Positions 47,085 through 56,853 are shown, numbered from the stretch's first letter. The stretch is 64,000 nucleotides of DNA from Cesiribacteraceae bacterium YIM B00369 (GCA_017948555.1 JAFMYY010000025.1:1-64000), one strand, 5' to 3'. Notes: generated by a model not told the origin, from the letters alone. Numbers and translations: made by a program.

Positions 47085-47755
47085 CGTGTCTGTTTAAATC
47101 CAATTTGTTGAAGAATACCTATGAAACGGTCACCGTCTGGAAATTCTTGTACAGATTCCGGTAAATAAGTGTAAGCGGAGTTATCTTTAGAAATTACTTT
47201 TCCAATCTGAGGAAGAATTGATGTAAAATAAAAATTAAAAATCTGCTTGAATGGAAAGGCCTTAGGCTTGGAGAACTCTATTATTACCACAGAACCTGAT
47301 GGCTTTAAAACCCTGAACATTTCTGCCAGTCCCTTCTCCAGATTTTCAAAATTGCGGACTCCAAAAGACACAATAACGGCATCGAAAGTATTATCAGGAA
47401 ACTGAAGATTTTCTGAATCCCCTACATTGAGCTCGATAATTTTATCAACCCCCCGTTCCTTCATTTTCTTTCTTCCCACCTCCAGCATTCCTTCAGAAAT
47501 ATCAACTCCTGTTATTTTTTCAGGCCTGAGCGACAGTGCCTCCAGGGCAAAATCACCTGTTCCGGTGGCAATATCCAGAATTTGCTTTGGCTGTTCCTTT
47601 TTCAATAATTTAACCGCCTTCTTTCTCCACAAAATATCTATTCCCATGCTCAGAAGATGATTCAGTAAATCATAATTCTTACTGATATTATTGAACATGG
47701 AAGCAACCTGGTCTTTTTTTCCTTTTGTGTCTTCCTTATAAGGTACTACAGCCAT
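47033..47755 (-). CDS. ubiE: Demethylmenaquinone methyltransferase UbiE/MenG
   Basis: 240 residues. SAM-dependent C-methylation of demethylmenaquinone, the last menaquinone step (Bacteroidota make menaquinone, not ubiquinone). Signatures: MFNNISKNYDLLNHLLSMG, SAM loop LDIATGTGDFALEAL, FDAVIVSFGVRNFENLEKG and YTYLPESVQEFPDG. A TAATTTTG box on the minus strand lies 37 nt upstream. The 3' end overlaps the drawn start of porT. Confidence 0.95.
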   Translation of the reverse strand: MAVVPYKEDTKGKKDQVASMFNNISKNYDLLNHLLSMGIDILWRKKAVKLLKKEQPKQILDIATGTGDFALEALSLRPEKITGVDISEGMLEVGRKKMKERGVDKIIELNVGDSENLQFPDNTFDAVIVSFGVRNFENLEKGLAEMFRVLKPSGSVVIIEFSKPKAFPFKQIFNFYFTSILPQIGKVISKDNSAYTYLPESVQEFPDGDRFIGILQQIGFKQTRCIPLTFGISSIYQGRK

Positions 47756-47792
47756 TCAGTTGGGTTTTATGGTAAGGAATTAAATTTATATG

Positions 47793-47800
47793 CAAAATTA
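47793..47800 (-). promoter_or_regulatory. Possible minus-7 box of ubiE-porT
   Basis: TAATTTTG on the minus strand fits TAnnTTTG and would give a ~33-nt leader. No TTG at the normal distance. Confidence 0.45.
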
Positions 47801-47914
47801 CAATCAAAATCCGGTATGCCCAGATATTACTTCATTAATTTATTAACCGGTATAAGGGAGTATCTGTTACAGAAATACTTTCTCAGACCTGAAACAACAC
47901 CTTCTTCTCTAAAT

Positions 47915-47952
47915 AAAATAAAAAGCACAGAGCCTGAAAATAAGCTCTGTGC
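47915..47952 (-). terminator. Terminator of the PorE-like gene
   Basis: GCACAGAGC (47925-47933) pairs with GCTCTGTGC (47944-47952); the minus-strand stem is followed by TTTTTATTTTATTT. Confidence 0.88.
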
Positions 47953-47982
47953 AGGAAAATCATTTATTTTACTTTTATATTC

Positions 47983-50175
47983 TTAATATTTATTAGTGGC
48001 AGTAGGTCCGGTACTTTTAGTTAGCACCTTAAATTCCACCCTTCTGTTGAGGGCTCTGCCTTCTTTTTCATCATCATTTGAAGCCAAAGGACGTTCTTCT
48101 CCATAGCCTTTAGCAACAATGCGGGCTTTACTTATTCCTTTTTGAACTACATAATCCACCACGGCATTTGCTCTTCTCTGGCTAAGCTGCTTATTATATG
48201 CTTTACCTCCTACATTATCGGTATGTCCTGAAATCTCAACCACCATATCAGGGTTCTCATTGAGCAGGCGCTCCAGCTTATTAAGCTCGTCATAGGAATC
48301 TTTTTTAAAGGATGCTTTTCCTGATTCAAAATAAATATTCCGCAGCACAGAAGACATTCCAACCACGAGCCGGTCCAGTTCAACACTCCTGCTGATTTGC
48401 TGTGCTTTTTCAGTTGAAGCAGGCAGGGTAAGCTTAAAATTCTTGAACATATAGCCATCTTTTTCAATGCTGAGCATCATTTCGCTTGGCTCGGAATTGG
48501 AAAAGCTAAACACATAAACACCATTTCCTTTACTTTCTTTTCCTGCCACCTGGTTATTGGAGAGTTTACGCAGGTTAAGATTCGCGCTAAGGGGCTGGTC
48601 AGTTTCATTATCAGTTACTGTTATAGTTAATATAACAGGCAGCAGCACTTTTTCCTGTTTTACAACTTTGGCAACAGCAGGCGCCACAGGCTCTTTTGGA
48701 GTGTCCTTAACAGGCGCTTCTTTAAGAGGTTCCTCTTTTTCAGGCTCTTCCTTCTTCAGTTCTTCTTTTTTGGGCGCTTCTTTCTTTTCCTGAAGCTTTG
48801 CCACTACCGGCTGCTTCACCTCCGGCTCATTTTCAGGCAAAAAGTTCACCATATAAATATCGGTATAACCCTGCCCGTCATCCCTGACAGAGGCATAATA
48901 TCCCCGTTCGCCATCTTTGGTACTTACAAAGAAAACATCATTATCGGGAGTATTAATAGGGTAACCAACATTAACAGGTTCAGTCCACTCGCTGGCAACG
49001 CTATCATAAACACTTTTAAAAATATCGTAGCCGCCCATTCCTTTCCGCCCTTTAGTACTAAAGTAAAGGGTTTTACCATCGTAATCAATAAAAGGGCTTT
49101 CTTCGTCAAACTTCGTATTGATTACCGGACCCAGGTTTGTGGAACGACTCCATTTACCCTGTGCATCTTTCTTGCTTACATACAAATCTATACCTCCTAT
49201 CCCTCCGGGGCGGTTGCTTGAGAAAAACAACAGATTCCCATCCGGCGACATGGAAACAGACTTTTCGGCAAAACTGGAATTTATGTATTCACTTAAAGGC
49301 ATAGGGTAAGCCCAGGTGCCATTTGCTTCAAGAGTGGAATAGAATATGTCTCCCCCATTATCATCCTTGTACAGGAACAGGGTTTTACCATCAGCGGAAA
49401 GGGCAAGGTTACTGTTATGATAAGCGTCATTTACAGGTGCTCCAAGGTTTCTGGCCTCTCCCCATTCCCCGTTTTTATCTTTTTCAGAAATAAAAATATC
49501 TTCAAAATAAAAGTTATCCTGATCCACGTTTTCGTTCAGGTTACCTTCCTGCCTGCGCGATGTAAAGATCATAATCGTTTCATCTGCATTCAATACAGGG
49601 CCGTAGTCAGGCCAGATGGAATTAACTTTTTCGCTTACATTTACTATTGCATAGTGTTTTGGGTTTTTAGTATACTCAAGACCATTTTCACACTCCTGAA
49701 TTCTTCTTTCCACCTCATGAAGCTGCACCTTATCCTGGCCGCGGTAATTTACATCATTAAGAAGCTTGTCTTTATATTTATTAAAATACTCCAGCGCCTC
49801 ATCATACTTAAGGCCATACTGAAAACCACGCCCTATTGAATACAGGATATCGTAGCGAAAATTAGGGTCCAGGTCGTACACCCTTTTAAAGAACTTCGAA
49901 GCCCTGTCTTTATTAACGGTTTCAAGATAAGTTTTACCTGCCATGTAGTTGGCCCATATATTCTGCGGGTCAAGGTTGGCCGCAATCTCGAACTGATCGC
50001 GCGCCTGGGTAACTACCCTGGTAGCTTTTAAAATTTCCTGTCCGATTTCGTAATATAATTCTGCATTCATCACGCTGTCTTCGCGCGATGTATAAAGCTG
50101 GGCAGATGCAGTTGATTGGATGCCCATCCATATAAAGCCCGTCAGAATTAATGTTTTAGTATACCTGTTTATCAT
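47983..50175 (-). CDS. PorE-like protein: TPR, PD40 propeller, carboxypeptidase-regulatory and OmpA domains
   Basis: 730 residues from the ATG at 50173-50175 (a TTG 12 codons earlier is less likely because it moves the signal peptide inside). Signal peptide to about STASAQ; TPR repeats (~30-140); WD40/PD40 propeller blades (~155-450, e.g. MSPDGNLLFFSSNRPGG and DYDGKTLYFSTKGRKGMGG); a Lys/Glu/Pro linker (~465-515); a carboxypeptidase-regulatory domain (~525-600); C-terminal OmpA domain (SGHTDNVGGKAYNKQLSQRR) that binds peptidoglycan. This order is that of P. gingivalis PorE, a T9SS component anchoring the apparatus to the wall. Many OmpA-PD40 paralogues exist in the phylum, so PorE identity is likely but not certain. 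Confidence 0.85.
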   Translation of the reverse strand: MINRYTKTLILTGFIWMGIQSTASAQLYTSREDSVMNAELYYEIGQEILKATRVVTQARDQFEIAANLDPQNIWANYMAGKTYLETVNKDRASKFFKRVYDLDPNFRYDILYSIGRGFQYGLKYDEALEYFNKYKDKLLNDVNYRGQDKVQLHEVERRIQECENGLEYTKNPKHYAIVNVSEKVNSIWPDYGPVLNADETIMIFTSRRQEGNLNENVDQDNFYFEDIFISEKDKNGEWGEARNLGAPVNDAYHNSNLALSADGKTLFLYKDDNGGDIFYSTLEANGTWAYPMPLSEYINSSFAEKSVSMSPDGNLLFFSSNRPGGIGGIDLYVSKKDAQGKWSRSTNLGPVINTKFDEESPFIDYDGKTLYFSTKGRKGMGGYDIFKSVYDSVASEWTEPVNVGYPINTPDNDVFFVSTKDGERGYYASVRDDGQGYTDIYMVNFLPENEPEVKQPVVAKLQEKKEAPKKEELKKEEPEKEEPLKEAPVKDTPKEPVAPAVAKVVKQEKVLLPVILTITVTDNETDQPLSANLNLRKLSNNQVAGKESKGNGVYVFSFSNSEPSEMMLSIEKDGYMFKNFKLTLPASTEKAQQISRSVELDRLVVGMSSVLRNIYFESGKASFKKDSYDELNKLERLLNENPDMVVEISGHTDNVGGKAYNKQLSQRRANAVVDYVVQKGISKARIVAKGYGEERPLASNDDEKEGRALNRRVEFKVLTKSTGPTATNKY

Positions 50176-50304
50176 CTCCTTTGTATAAAAGCTTGAACTC
50201 AAAAGACCCAACTACCTGAATTTCAAGAGGCGTAATTTAATGCAGATTTATAATTTTTCAAATTTCAGCCATTTTCAGCGCTTTCCGTCCATGTAATACG
50301 TTCG

Positions 50305-50343
50305 CAAATTTAGCTGATTTATAGCCCTTACCGTCAACGGTAA
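50305..50343 (-). promoter_or_regulatory. Promoter with overlapping palindrome, PorE-like gene
   Basis: On the minus strand a TTG (50337-50335) and TAAATTTG (50312-50305) are 22 nt apart. A perfect palindrome TTACCGT-CA-ACGGTAA occupies 50328-50343 and covers the TTG, a likely operator position. The leader to the ATG would be ~125 nt. The rest of the 349-bp gap to engB (50176-50524) shows no gene. Confidence 0.5.
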
Positions 50344-50524
50344 CCGGCACAAAGCACTACTATTCCCGTTTTACCTGATGTATTAAAGGAATTATAATTT
50401 TTTCAGCAAGCTGTAAGAAATATTGAATAATAACCTTAAATCGATTTTTTCCGTAAATACTGCTTTATTGCTTATGCTTTTACTTAATTTTACAGTCTTA
50501 AGCCAATAGAAAACAGTATATTCC

Positions 50525-51133
50525 ATGAGGAATCTGAAAGCACAATTCATCATTAGTAATACAAGCATAGAAAAATGCCCTTCACCGGATAAGCCGGAAT
50601 ATGCTTTCATCGGCCGGTCAAATGTAGGTAAATCGTCGCTAATAAATATGCTGGCGGGTCATAAAAATCTTGCTAAAACATCAGGCAGACCAGGCAAAAC
50701 CCAATTGATAAACCATTTCCTGTTTGAGGACAGCTGGTACCTGGTTGATTTACCCGGTTATGGCTATGCTAAAGTGAGTAAAGCAAAGAAAGCTGAATGG
50801 GGAAAAATGATTGAGCAGTACCTGCTGGAACGAAAAAACCTTATGTGCGTATTTGTTTTGATTGACGTGCGCCTTGAACCTCAGGAGGTGGATATGGAAT
50901 TTTTACTCTGGCTGGGCGAACATCAGATTCCTTTTGTAATGGCATTCACAAAAAGTGATAAGTTATCCCCACCGAAAAGAGATAAAAATATTGCCTGGTA
51001 TAAAAGGCAAATGCTGAAAAGCTGGGAAAGCATGCCACAATATTTCGCCACATCTGCCGTAGAATCTAAGGGCAGAGAGCAAATTCTTGATTTTATCCAT
51101 GATATAAACGAAAAATTTGAGGTGGTTAAATAA
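50525..51133 (+). CDS. engB: Ribosome biogenesis GTPase YihA/YsxC (EngB)
   Basis: 202 residues. GTPase needed for large-subunit assembly. G1 FIGRSNVGKSSLINML, G2 region SGRPGKTQLINHF, G3 VDLPGYGYAKVSK and G4 AFTKSDKL are all present. Length is normal. Divergent from the PorE-like gene and 175 bp before the DUF5606 gene. Confidence 0.96.
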   Translation: MRNLKAQFIISNTSIEKCPSPDKPEYAFIGRSNVGKSSLINMLAGHKNLAKTSGRPGKTQLINHFLFEDSWYLVDLPGYGYAKVSKAKKAEWGKMIEQYLLERKNLMCVFVLIDVRLEPQEVDMEFLLWLGEHQIPFVMAFTKSDKLSPPKRDKNIAWYKRQMLKSWESMPQYFATSAVESKGREQILDFIHDINEKFEVVK

Positions 51134-51308
51134 CAGAGAAGATACCTGAACCTGCTTTGAAAATTTTATCAGCTGTACTGCAAAAAAGCCGGCTGTTATT
51201 TTATTCTGAATCAGAACAATTATAATTTTACAGGCCCGGCCACGCACCGGCAGGAAAAAATTTATATTTTACTACAAAAACACGTTAGCACATTAAACAT
51301 AGGTGTAC

Positions 51309-51821
51309 ATGGATTTAAAAGAGATAGCTTCAATATCAGGAAAAGGAGGATTGTTCCGGATTGTTAAACCTACCCGTACAGGAGTAATTGTGGAGTCACT
51401 TGATGGAAGCGGCGGCCGGATAGTTGCTACGGCAAATCACAGAATATCGGTTCTTAAGGAAATTTCTATTTATACTACTGACGCAGAAGGATCCACTCCA
51501 CTGGAAGGTGTTCTTCAGGAAATTCATAAAGAGTTTGGTGATGACCCCGGCATTGACAGCAGCTCAACACCCGAGGAACTGAGGGCTTTCCTGCAGCATA
51601 TACTTCCTGATTTTGACCGCGACAGGGTTTATGTATCTGACATAAAAAAACTGGTAAGCTGGTACAAACTTCTCCTCAAATATGCCCCTGAAACACTTCA
51701 GGCTCAGAAAGAAGAGGTAAAGGAAGCTAACCAGAAAGAGGAACAAAATGCTTCTGAGGCAAAGGCCGGAACAGAAGATAAAAAGCCTTCAGAAAAAAAA
51801 GAAAAGAAACAAAAAGCTTAA
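51309..51821 (+). CDS. DUF5606 domain protein
   Basis: 170 residues from the ATG at 51309 (a GTG two codons earlier is possible). N-terminal MDLKEIASISGKGGLFRIV and VIVESLDGSGGRI form a small SH3-like beta domain typical of DUF5606; the middle (~70-135) is helical, and the tail (~140-170) is Lys/Glu-rich and probably disordered. Role unknown; the family is largely confined to Bacteroidota. Followed by a strong terminator. Confidence 0.88.
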   Translation: MDLKEIASISGKGGLFRIVKPTRTGVIVESLDGSGGRIVATANHRISVLKEISIYTTDAEGSTPLEGVLQEIHKEFGDDPGIDSSSTPEELRAFLQHILPDFDRDRVYVSDIKKLVSWYKLLLKYAPETLQAQKEEVKEANQKEEQNASEAKAGTEDKKPSEKKEKKQKA

Positions 51822-51827
51822 TAATGC

Positions 51828-51865
51828 AAGAAGCCACTCCTTTACAGAAGTGGCTTCTTTTTTTT
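51828..51865 (+). terminator. Terminator of the DUF5606 gene
   Basis: AAGAAGCCACT (51828-51838) pairs perfectly with AGTGGCTTCTT (51849-51859), followed by a run of T. Confidence 0.92.
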
Positions 51866-51900
51866 GATGAAATTAATTTCATCAAAACTCTATCCTTACC

Positions 51901-52935
51901 TTACCTGGAAGCAACAGCATCTGATTTACTCTCCGGCTCATGCTTTTTATAAAAGCTCTCTGCTTTTCTTACCATGTTTTCTGAGCCTATAAATAAGGGG
52001 CACCGCTGGTGCAGTTCAGTAGGTTTAAGGTCCATAATTCTTTTGTAACCATTTGTGGCAATTCCTCCTGCCTGCTCAGCTATAAAAGCGAGTGCGTTGC
52101 ATTCATACAACAGCCTTAACTTTCCTTTAGGGGCTTTATCGGTGCAGGGGTATATATATATTCCACCCTTCAGCATATTTCTGTGAAAATCAGCTACCAG
52201 AGATCCGATATAGCGTGCACTGTATTCATTCTTTTTACAGTAATCAACATACTCCTTCACTGCCGGCTCAAATGTACAGTAAGCTCCCTCATTGACAGAA
52301 AAAATAGACCCGTCCTTCGGCATTTTTATATCCTGATGAGAAAGAAAAAACTCCCCTAAAGAAGGCTCATAGGTAAAGCCATACACTCCATGGCCGGTTG
52401 TATAAACAAGCATGGTGGAGGAGCCATACAACAGGTAGCCTGCTCCCACCTGCTCACTCCCCGGCTGCAGCACATCCTCCATGGTAACCGGTGTGCCGGC
52501 AGGAGAAATTCTCCGGTAAATGGAAAAAATAGTCCCTATTGATACATTTACATCAATGTTAGAGGATCCATCAAGAGGGTCCATTGCCACAATGTATTTT
52601 CCTTTTGGGTTTTCAAGGTCAATCACCCCTTCTTCCTCTTCTGAAATAATAGCACAAACTTCTCCCCCGTTCCTTAAGGCACGGGTAAAGCGGATGTCAG
52701 CAATAACATCGAGCTTTTGCTGCTCTTCGCCCTGCACATTAGTTACCCCGAATGCGCCTCCAATATTCAGGAGTCCGCTCCGGCTGATTTCACGGTTAAT
52801 AATTTTACCAGCCAAAGCAATGTCGCGGAGCAACTGCGACAGCTCACCTGTTGCAAACGGAAATTCATCCTGCTTTCGCTTAATAAATCTGTCGAGAGTG
52901 GTACCTACGGGTAATCCTAACTTATCCTTTGTCAT
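51901..52935 (-). CDS. fbp: Class I fructose-1,6-bisphosphatase
   Basis: 344 residues. Gluconeogenic hydrolysis of fructose 1,6-bisphosphate. Metal-binding and active-site motifs are clear: [34 protein letters not shown] and the C-terminal [22 protein letters not shown]-terminal [24 protein letters not shown] is the usual start. Monocistronic, converging with the DUF5606 gene. Confidence 0.97.
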   Translation of the reverse strand: MTKDKLGLPVGTTLDRFIKRKQDEFPFATGELSQLLRDIALAGKIINREISRSGLLNIGGAFGVTNVQGEEQQKLDVIADIRFTRALRNGGEVCAIISEEEEGVIDLENPKGKYIVAMDPLDGSSNIDVNVSIGTIFSIYRRISPAGTPVTMEDVLQPGSEQVGAGYLLYGSSTMLVYTTGHGVYGFTYEPSLGEFFLSHQDIKMPKDGSIFSVNEGAYCTFEPAVKEYVDYCKKNEYSARYIGSLVADFHRNMLKGGIYIYPCTDKAPKGKLRLLYECNALAFIAEQAGGIATNGYKRIMDLKPTELHQRCPLFIGSENMVRKAESFYKKHEPESKSDAVASR

Positions 52936-53236
52936 AAAAATGGGAAATAAATGTTAAATCAATTTTACAGGAGGAGCAATGATAGCACTTATCAAAAAAT
53001 TAAAATTTTTAACAAAAATAGTTTAAATAAAAGCAATAATGCAAACGATTGCGCAAATATTTTAAAAAAAAACAGCTCTCCTGTTTTTTTAGCCAAAATC
53101 TATTCCGGCAAGATTGGTTATTAAACTAAACCCCTTCTCACTTGTTTAAAAACCTGAGAATTCCTGAATCAAGGTATGTAAAAAAAGATACAACTGGTAT
53201 CTTTTTTATAAAAATAATTTGAACGGAAGCTGAAAT
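52936..53236. other. 301-bp AT-rich gap between fbp and the aspartate kinase gene
   Basis: A divergent intergenic region rich in poly-A and poly-T runs. I see no gene, no clear TTG-TAnnTTTG pair and no lysine riboswitch core. Confidence 0.6.
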
Positions 53237-54514
53237 ATGAAAGTATTTAAATTTGGAGGAGCATCTGTTAAGGATGCCGATGGAGTAAAAAATGTAGTGA
53301 AGGTTATTTCTTCCTATAAAGGGACACCCCTCCTGGTGGTGGTATCGGCCATGGGTAAAACAACCAATGCACTGGAAGAGCTATACCAGCTGAGCATAAG
53401 CCATAAGCCATTTCATGAGCAAATAAATGCGCTTTATGAATATCATTTACACATAGTAAAGCAACTTTTTACTGACATACACCATGATGTACATTTTCAG
53501 CTGGCGACCCGTTTCCAGAATCTTACCCGCATTTTACAAAAATCAAAAGATAAAAATCACGCCCTGCTTTATGATGAGGTAGTTGCCCACGGGGAACTGA
53601 TCTCTACGGTTATAGTACAGGCTTACCTGAACGAAACCGGCCACTCCAGCCGCTGGATAGATGCAAGAGACTATATAAGCACGAATAATCTGCATAAGGA
53701 AGCGCTTATAAACTGGGCTCTTACCAGCAGCAAGGTTAACAGGGAACTGCCTTCCATTCTTGAGAGGGAGGTTATTATTACCCAGGGCTTTATTGGCAGG
53801 AGCCCTGCAGGAAACACTACTACCCTGGGCCGGGAAGGTTCAGATTTTTCTGCGGCTATTTTTGCCAGTTGCCTCAATGCAGAATCGGTAACTATATGGA
53901 AAGATGTTCCCGGGGTTTTAAATGCCGACCCTAAGCTTATAAAAGATACTGTACTCTTCTCTGAGCTCAGCTATAATGATGCGGCAGAAATGACCTACTA
54001 TGGTGCCACTGTTATACATCCAAAAACTATTAAGCCCCTGGCAAATCAAAAAATACCTCTCCTTGTACGTTCCTTTTTTAAACCCGAAGAGCCGGGAACA
54101 AGAATATCCGGCTCCCTGACTCAAAACCCGGCACCTGCCATCATATTCAAACAAAATCAGACCCTCATCAGCTTTAACATCAGGGACTTTTCCTTTATCA
54201 CCGAAAGAAACCTGAGCCATATATTCTCCCTGCTCGATATCTATCATATTAAAATTAATATGATGCAAAACTCAGCCATTTCCATTTCACTATGTATTGA
54301 CAATGTACCGGAAAAAACCACTGCTCTGATTAACAACCTCGAGAATGAATACAACGTCCATTACAATACAGATTTAACGCTTATTACTATTAAGAACTAT
54401 ACTCAGGAAATAACAGACGAAATCAGCCGGGGTAAAGAGATATTACTGGAACAAAAGACCAGGAATACTTACCAGATTGTGGTCCGGCAGAGTATTTTGA
54501 AACCGAAGGATTGA
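53237..54514 (+). CDS. Aspartate kinase
   Basis: 425 residues, monofunctional. Phosphorylates aspartate at the head of lysine, threonine and methionine synthesis. Kinase motif KVFKFGGASVKDADGV at the N-terminus, TTLGREGSDFSAAIFA near residue 200, then ACT regulatory domains (~290-425, e.g. SFITERNLSHIFSLLDIYHI). No fused homoserine dehydrogenase is visible; feedback control by an amino acid is expected from the ACT pair. No leader peptide or riboswitch seen upstream. Confidence 0.94.
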   Translation: MKVFKFGGASVKDADGVKNVVKVISSYKGTPLLVVVSAMGKTTNALEELYQLSISHKPFHEQINALYEYHLHIVKQLFTDIHHDVHFQLATRFQNLTRILQKSKDKNHALLYDEVVAHGELISTVIVQAYLNETGHSSRWIDARDYISTNNLHKEALINWALTSSKVNRELPSILEREVIITQGFIGRSPAGNTTTLGREGSDFSAAIFASCLNAESVTIWKDVPGVLNADPKLIKDTVLFSELSYNDAAEMTYYGATVIHPKTIKPLANQKIPLLVRSFFKPEEPGTRISGSLTQNPAPAIIFKQNQTLISFNIRDFSFITERNLSHIFSLLDIYHIKINMMQNSAISISLCIDNVPEKTTALINNLENEYNVHYNTDLTLITIKNYTQEITDEISRGKEILLEQKTRNTYQIVVRQSILKPKD

Positions 54515-54576
54515 AAGGCAGTTAATCATTTTACAAGCATTTAATCAGGTATAAAACAAGAAAAGATTTTAGATAT

Positions 54577-55098
54577 ATGAATAAATACGAGCAACTATGC
54601 GAATCTTATTCTAAAAACATGAAGGACTTCAAGCTTTATAAGCAGGAGTGTCACGGGTTCGCACAGCAACTCCGGGAGGCCATTATAGACTACTATTCCA
54701 TTCCGGAAGAAAAGCTGCGGCTCCGCAGCAAGGAGGATCCTAAAATTCTGACTGATGATATTTATGCGGCCATGGATATGCAAAAAGATACCTACTGGCA
54801 TGTCCGCTTCGCAATCAACCTCCAGTGCATGAAAAATGATTTCCCTGACGAGAACATAACCTTTGAGGCATGTATAAAAAAAACCATTAATAACACCTTT
54901 ATCTTAAAGCTGCCAAAAGAGACTGAGTTTACCATAAAGAAAACAGACGACCGTTACAATTTTCATGATTTTCTGGACTTCCTGTTTTTGTTTCTGAAGG
55001 GTTTTTATGAGAATGAGCTGGAGCGTTTTCTTACCAGTGGCCATCTCCCTAAAGAGCAGGCTCCTATCGGCTTTCGCTTCGACCCTATTGAACGATAA
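54577..55098 (+). CDS. Conserved hypothetical protein
   Basis: 173 residues, not recognised. Starts with a helical charged region (SKNMKDFKLYKQECHGFAQQLREAIIDYY), contains a beta segment (HVRFAINLQCMKNDF) and a hydrophobic Phe/Leu-rich stretch (FHDFLDFLFLFLKGFYENEL, too polar for a membrane helix), and ends DPIER. No signal peptide. It lies 62 bp after the aspartate kinase gene on the same strand and may share its transcript. Codon use looks like the neighbours. Confidence 0.72.
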   Translation: MNKYEQLCESYSKNMKDFKLYKQECHGFAQQLREAIIDYYSIPEEKLRLRSKEDPKILTDDIYAAMDMQKDTYWHVRFAINLQCMKNDFPDENITFEACIKKTINNTFILKLPKETEFTIKKTDDRYNFHDFLDFLFLFLKGFYENELERFLTSGHLPKEQAPIGFRFDPIER

Positions 55099-55136
55099 AA
55101 AAAGGCTGCCCCCCTGTGAAGGACGGCAGCCTTTAA
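55098..55136. terminator. Bidirectional terminator between the hypothetical and protease genes
   Basis: AAAGGCTGCC (55101-55110) pairs with GGCAGCCTTT (55125-55134). The minus strand has a run of seven T after the stem, so it serves the protease gene best; it also closes the plus-strand gene. Confidence 0.85.
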
Positions 55137-55194
55137 AATAATTACCCAAATTCAGGTGGTTCTTAAATAAGAAACCTGACCTGCTGGACTTAAA

Positions 55195-56853
55195 TTAATA
55201 CTTACTTTTTCTGTCAGCTCTTTTTAATGCTTCATAGGCATTAACAATGCCACCTGTGGAAGAAAGCTTTTTAAAGCGCACCAAAGCATCTTCTGATCCG
55301 TCTTCCTCACTTCCTGCACCCGGCATATTAACTTTATCGCGTCTGTAGTTCAGGGTCGATTTCATAATGATTTTCTTAACCTGCTCAGCAGTGAGGTCAG
55401 GATAATAAGCCATTATCAGAGCTGCCACACCTGAGGTAACAGGAGCAGCCATGCTTGTACCGCTCAGACTCTCATATTCATTGCCGGGAGTAGTAGAGTA
55501 AATATCCACCCCGGGAGCAAAAACATCTACAGTTTTACGGCCAAAGTTCGAGAATGTACCAACAAAATTAGTTGGGCCACCCCAGGCCGATGCTCCTACT
55601 TCGAGCCAGTTATCTGCTGTCTTTTTAGAGTTTAAAAACCTTTTGGTCGGGAAATTTCCTTCCACATCAATATCCTTTCCGTCGTTACCAGCCGCATGAA
55701 CAAGTAAAACCCCTTTTTCCGCTGCATATTTAACAGCCGCATCCACCGCTTCTTTCTGAGGAGAATAAGCTTTACCAAAGCTCATGTTAATTACCTGCGC
55801 GCCATTATCCACTGCATAATAAATAGCATTTGCCACATCTTTATCGCGCTCATCGCCATTTGGTACTGCACGCACAACCATAATCTTTACCGGTGCTGCA
55901 ATACCATCTATTCCTATACTGTTTCCGCGCTCAGCGGCAATAATACCAGCCACGTGGGTTCCGTGCTGTGCATCCGGGCCTTTTACATCATTATTCCCGT
56001 AATAGCGCTCATTTAAATCGTCCGGGTTGTCACCTACAATATGGCGGCTGTCAAACTCCGGATTGTAATTATATTGCAGAAAGCGGGTAAAGTATTTGTA
56101 GCCCTGCTGCATCTGATCATCAGAGAGACCATTGGTTCTGGCAAACTGCATAACTGCTTTAGCTTCCTTCAAGGCATCGGTTTCAGGAGAAAACGCTGCT
56201 ATCGATTCCTCATCCAGTTCCTCCTGCCCCAAAGCCTCTTTCAGTTGCTCTTTAGCCTGCTCATAACGTTCATAAAAACCAAGAAAGCCGGATGCCTGCT
56301 CGCTCAGCCTGTTTACTTCTCCTTCAAACTCTTCCTTTACTTCCTGATAAAGGGCAAACTCTTCCTTATTTTCTACCTCTGCAGCACTTTTCCCTTCATA
56401 TTTTGCATTCAGCTTCCTGTATATACGGGTTACCTCGTAGGTATCGAAATTAACATTTTCCCCGTTTTTTCCTCCTATAAAATTCCATCCATGCACGTCA
56501 TCAATGTAACCATTTTTATCATCGTCAATGCCATTACCTGGAATCTCGCCCGGGTTCACCCATATCTTATCTTTCAGGTCTTCGTGCTCCACATCAATTC
56601 CCGAATCTATAACAGCCACAATTATTTCCTTTTGCGGCTTTTTGCCTTCCAGGAGCTGGCTGTAAGCTCTTTCAGTGCTGATGCCGGGTACCCCGTTCGC
56701 TTCAGGGTCGAGGTGAAACCAGTTATCGGGAGCCTCGGTGAGGGTATCGGCTACCTGGCCTTTTTTAGATTGCAGGACTCCTCCATCCACACTTCCGGTA
56801 AATAAAAGCATAGTAAGGAAACCTGGAATAAGAAAACGATTAAATTTTATCAT
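55195..56853 (-). CDS. Subtilisin-like S8 serine protease with large insertion
   Basis: 552 residues from the ATG at 56851-56853, which starts a proper signal peptide (MIKFNRFLIPGFLTMLLFTG); an in-frame Met 27 codons upstream would bury it. Catalytic Asp in VIDSGIDVEHEDL (~83), His in QHGTHVAGI (~300), Ser in LSGTSMAAP (~464) and oxyanion Asn in HAAGNDGKD. A charged, mostly helical ~150-residue insert sits between Asp and His, where most subtilisins have about 40 residues. No T9SS C-terminal domain, so it is probably periplasmic or membrane-attached. Confidence 0.93.
   Translation of the reverse strand: MIKFNRFLIPGFLTMLLFTGSVDGGVLQSKKGQVADTLTEAPDNWFHLDPEANGVPGISTERAYSQLLEGKKPQKEIIVAVIDSGIDVEHEDLKDKIWVNPGEIPGNGIDDDKNGYIDDVHGWNFIGGKNGENVNFDTYEVTRIYRKLNAKYEGKSAAEVENKEEFALYQEVKEEFEGEVNRLSEQASGFLGFYERYEQAKEQLKEALGQEELDEESIAAFSPETDALKEAKAVMQFARTNGLSDDQMQQGYKYFTRFLQYNYNPEFDSRHIVGDNPDDLNERYYGNNDVKGPDAQHGTHVAGIIAAERGNSIGIDGIAAPVKIMVVRAVPNGDERDKDVANAIYYAVDNGAQVINMSFGKAYSPQKEAVDAAVKYAAEKGVLLVHAAGNDGKDIDVEGNFPTKRFLNSKKTADNWLEVGASAWGGPTNFVGTFSNFGRKTVDVFAPGVDIYSTTPGNEYESLSGTSMAAPVTSGVAALIMAYYPDLTAEQVKKIIMKSTLNYRRDKVNMPGAGSEEDGSEDALVRFKKLSSTGGIVNAYEALKRADRKSKY

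Noticed and set aside
52936-53236. Lysine riboswitch ahead of the aspartate kinase gene
   Set aside because: The gap is AT-rich and lacks the conserved lysine aptamer core; no leader terminator is visible.
56041-56805. 254-codon plus-strand frame opposite the S8 protease gene
   Set aside because: Antisense to the protease; its hydrophobic look comes from the complement of Glu/Lys codons.
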